A DNA stretch of 64,000 nucleotides from Marinomonas rhodophyticola. Lineage in GTDB: Bacteria; Pseudomonadota; Gammaproteobacteria; Pseudomonadales; Marinomonadaceae. The notes beneath the pieces were generated by a model, which did not search any database, was not told where the DNA came from, and was given only the letters and a program-made list of their open reading frames with translations. The position numbers and the translations under genes are program-made. This document shows, piece after piece, positions 61,971 through 64,000 of this stretch (the first letter of the stretch is position 1; every line of letters starts with the position of its first letter). The stretch is taken from assembly GCF_026113935.1 (NCBI RefSeq), contig NZ_JAPEUL010000004.1:682001-746000 (forward strand). Reading direction: 5' to 3'.

Positions 61971-63185
61971 TTAGCGGTTGTGTTTACGCACATAATTTAA
62001 GATTGAGACAGGTACAGTTTTTCTCACTGGGAAGCCCGCAATCTCTTTGCGGTCAATGACATGTTTCAATCTACTTTCAATTGCACAGAGGTTTTTGAAA
62101 TCCCCCATGGCGACAAAAGAGATGGCTTCCCCTTTGGACTCGGCTCGCCCTGTTCGGCCTATGCGATGAATGTATTCTTCTGGTTTAAAAGGCAAATCGT
62201 AATTCACGACGCGGCTTAGTTCGCCAATGTCGAGTCCTCGAGCAGCCACACCTGTGGCGACTAAGTATTTAAGTTCACCGGATTTGAATTGCGCTAAAAT
62301 CTTTTCGCGCATGGCTTGGCTTCTGTCGCCATGTATGGAATCGGCTTTAATGCCACGCTTTGCGAGTTGATCGACAAGTTTGGCTGCACCGTGTTTTTTC
62401 TCAATAAAGATCAGCGCTTGGTCCCAGTCGTGTTCCTTGATTAAATGGCTTAGTAGGGCTGATTTTGTGTCTTTATCGACTGTGATGAGCCATTGTTTGA
62501 TATTGGCTGCTGCTCGGATATTCGGAGAAATGGCTATTTCTGCGGCGAGATCGGTCATTTTGCTATCGGAGAAATCGTAAGCTAGGGCGCGCACATCGTC
62601 GGTCATTGTCGCTGAAAACAACAAGTTTTGACGATTTTCAGGTAGTCGCTCGATGATTTTATTTATGTCACCTACAAAACCCATGTCGACCATTCTGTCT
62701 GCTTCGTCTAGAACCAGCACTTCCAGCTCGTCAAAATGGACCGCACGTTGGTGAGCTAGATCCAAAAGCCTACCTGGTGTTGCCACTAAAATATCGATGC
62801 CTTCAATTAAGCGCTGCTTTTGCGGTTCAGTATCTACGCCGCCATAAGCCACCATGGAGCTAACCTTGAGATGCTTACTGTAGTCCTTGACGCTAGATGC
62901 CACCTGTATGGCTAATTCGCGCGTTGGAACCAGAATTAGAACGCGAACACGTTTACCACGTAAGGTAGGTTTTTCATGGTTTTGTTTGAGGTTGCCTAAC
63001 CGTTCTAATATGGGCAATACAAAAGCGGCCGTTTTACCTGTGCCAGTTTGCGCGGTGGCAATGAGATCCTTCCCAGAAAGAATGACGGGAATGGCTTGTT
63101 TTTGGATCGGTGTTGGGGTGGTATACCCCATTTCTTTAGTGGCTTGTACTAGGGGGACGGATAATCCCAGTTTTGCAAATGGCAT
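61971..63185 (-). CDS. DEAD-box RNA helicase, RhlE-like
   Basis: A 404-aa ATP-dependent RNA helicase for ribosome assembly or RNA turnover. Motifs in order: Q (GYTTPTPIQKQAIP), I (AQTGTGKT), Ia (PTRELAIQ), II (VLDEADRM), III (FSATM), IV, V (VATGVAARGLDIG) and VI (HRIGRTGRA). The C-terminal tail is short. ATG 63185 (MPFAKLGLS) fits the family start; an in-frame TTG at 63299 would add 38 unusual residues. Neither has a clear ribosome site. Divergent from the next gene. Confidence 0.93.
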   Translation of the reverse strand: MPFAKLGLSVPLVQATKEMGYTTPTPIQKQAIPVILSGKDLIATAQTGTGKTAAFVLPILERLGNLKQNHEKPTLRGKRVRVLILVPTRELAIQVASSVKDYSKHLKVSSMVAYGGVDTEPQKQRLIEGIDILVATPGRLLDLAHQRAVHFDELEVLVLDEADRMVDMGFVGDINKIIERLPENRQNLLFSATMTDDVRALAYDFSDSKMTDLAAEIAISPNIRAAANIKQWLITVDKDTKSALLSHLIKEHDWDQALIFIEKKHGAAKLVDQLAKRGIKADSIHGDRSQAMREKILAQFKSGELKYLVATGVAARGLDIGELSRVVNYDLPFKPEEYIHRIGRTGRAESKGEAISFVAMGDFKNLCAIESRLKHVIDRKEIAGFPVRKTVPVSILNYVRKHNR

Positions 63186-63343
63186 AGGCGCTCGGACAGA
63201 TTGTCGTAAGGGGTTGGGTTTGTCAAAAGACAAATGTGCTGCAGTATAGCGTAAAAAACGCCGCGGCGTTGTTTGAATAGGCGAATAATCACTGAACAAA
63301 AGGTTTATCTTTGAGGTCTGAGCATCGATCAGGTTTTTTTCTG

Positions 63344-63349
63344 TATAAT
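63344..63349 (+). promoter_or_regulatory. consensus -10 element (TATAAT)
   Basis: TATAAT with TG just before it, 45 bp upstream of the gene at 63394. A good -35 hexamer is not seen at 16-18 bp. Confidence 0.45.
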
Positions 63350-63393
63350 GGCCTGATCATTCGTCTTTATATTTAACTTGGAATCGTAAATCT

Positions 63394-64000
63394 ATGAACC
63401 GTTCTCCTGAGCATAAACCGCGTCCTATGGTGGACCTTATTGTTAGTGTTATTTTGCCGTCTTTTATTTTGATGAAGTTAAGCGGTGAAGATAAGTTGGG
63501 GGTGAGTGGTGGTCTTATGCTTGCTCTTGCTTTTCCACTTGGTTGGGGGGTGTTTGAGCTGGTCAAATACAGGAAATTCAATTTTATTGCTTTGTTAGGG
63601 TTGGTTAGTGTGTTGTTGACCGGCAGTATCGGCTTGTTTGAACTGGATAATAAGTGGCTGGCGATTAAAGAAGCGTCTATTCCTGCCATTATTGGTATTG
63701 CGGTATTAGTGTCGACTTTTACACCTTATCCTTTGGTGCGAGCTTTGTTATTTAACGCCGCCATAATGGATGTAGAGGCGATCCAAAATAAGTTAGAAGA
63801 AAATAACAGTGTTCAGGTCTTTGAGAGAAAGTTGATGAAGGCCACTTATTTTGTGGCAGGGTCTTTTGCTTTCTCTGCGATTATGAATTATGTGCTTGCT
63901 AAGTGGATTGTTACCAGCCCAGCGGGAACCGAAGCGTTCAATGAGGAGCTGGGGCAAATGACATTATACAGTTATCCTATGATTGCGATTCCTTCTATGG
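63394..64000 (+). CDS. VC0807-like (septation protein A-like) membrane protein, partial
   Basis: The first 202 codons of a multi-helix inner-membrane protein, cut by the window edge. Hydrophobic segments include DLIVSVILPSFILMKL, LMLALAFPLGWGVFEL and FIALLGLVSVLLTGSIGLFE. The pattern PSFILMKLSGEDKLG and ELDNKWLAIKEASIPAIIG fits the VC0807 family related to intracellular septation protein A. Function unknown. ATG 63394 follows a consensus -10; there is no strong ribosome site. Confidence 0.75.
   Translation, partial: MNRSPEHKPRPMVDLIVSVILPSFILMKLSGEDKLGVSGGLMLALAFPLGWGVFELVKYRKFNFIALLGLVSVLLTGSIGLFELDNKWLAIKEASIPAIIGIAVLVSTFTPYPLVRALLFNAAIMDVEAIQNKLEENNSVQVFERKLMKATYFVAGSFAFSAIMNYVLAKWIVTSPAGTEAFNEELGQMTLYSYPMIAIPSM

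Noticed and set aside
1-64000. CRISPR arrays, tRNA or rRNA genes
   Set aside because: No regularly spaced repeats and no tRNA cloverleaf or rRNA sequence could be seen by reading.

Overview
The window looks like a chromosomal segment of a marine gammaproteobacterium, probably near Marinomonas/Oceanospirillales. This is inferred from the mix of xanthine dehydrogenase genes, a TAXI-type TRAP transporter, DUF1127, bactofilin and RhlE-like genes; no rRNA or tRNA is present to confirm it.

Layout. 1-7680: an ABC transporter ATPase (cut by the window edge) with its periplasmic binding protein, a RelE/Phd-type toxin-antitoxin pair, a cupin, and a purine-oxidation operon xdhA-xdhB-xdhC. 8032-10074: an orphan ribbon-helix-helix antitoxin with a 12-codon toxin remnant, a Phd/ParE-type pair and a GIY-YIG nuclease-like gene. 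10264-15839: a fused TAXI TRAP permease, its binding protein, a DapA-family lyase, a divergent LysR regulator and a small monooxygenase; a perfect 22-bp inverted repeat brackets this block.

16224-54712 is the most interesting part. It is an integron gene-cassette array of five cassettes, all on the + strand, each ending in a recognisable attC site. No integron integrase is visible, so it is a CALIN (cluster of attC sites lacking an integrase). The cargo looks defence-related: a SIR2/AbiH-like protein, a membrane protein plus YfbU-like pair, a TIR protein, a zinc-ribbon protein, and a PD-(D/E)XK nuclease fused to a TOPRIM domain. A ~33-kb Mu-like transposable prophage (about 20352-53459) sits inside cassette 4. 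The proof is in the sequence: the 10-bp start of cassette 4 (19529-19538, GTTATGTGAC) finds its exact reverse complement (GTCACATAAC, 53481-53490) only on the far side of the prophage.

The prophage has the Mu gene order: repressor, Ner, transposase A, ATPase B, early small genes, GemA, Mor activator, endolysin and holin, DksA-like finger, terminase, portal, head genes, tail sheath and tube, tape measure, baseplate, tail fibre. Two AT-rich genes of unknown function look like added cargo.

54803-64000 returns to chromosomal genes: DUF1127, LysR, TetR, DoxX, a zinc-motif/FAD monooxygenase, a short Rho-like ATPase, bactofilin and an M23 peptidase that overlap by 97 bp, a DEAD-box helicase, and the start of a VC0807-like membrane protein.

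Fourteen conserved genes, in host and prophage alike, are broken by single-base frameshifts (16 sites), many at short homopolymers. I read most of these as sequence errors, and annotate each broken gene over its full joined span.
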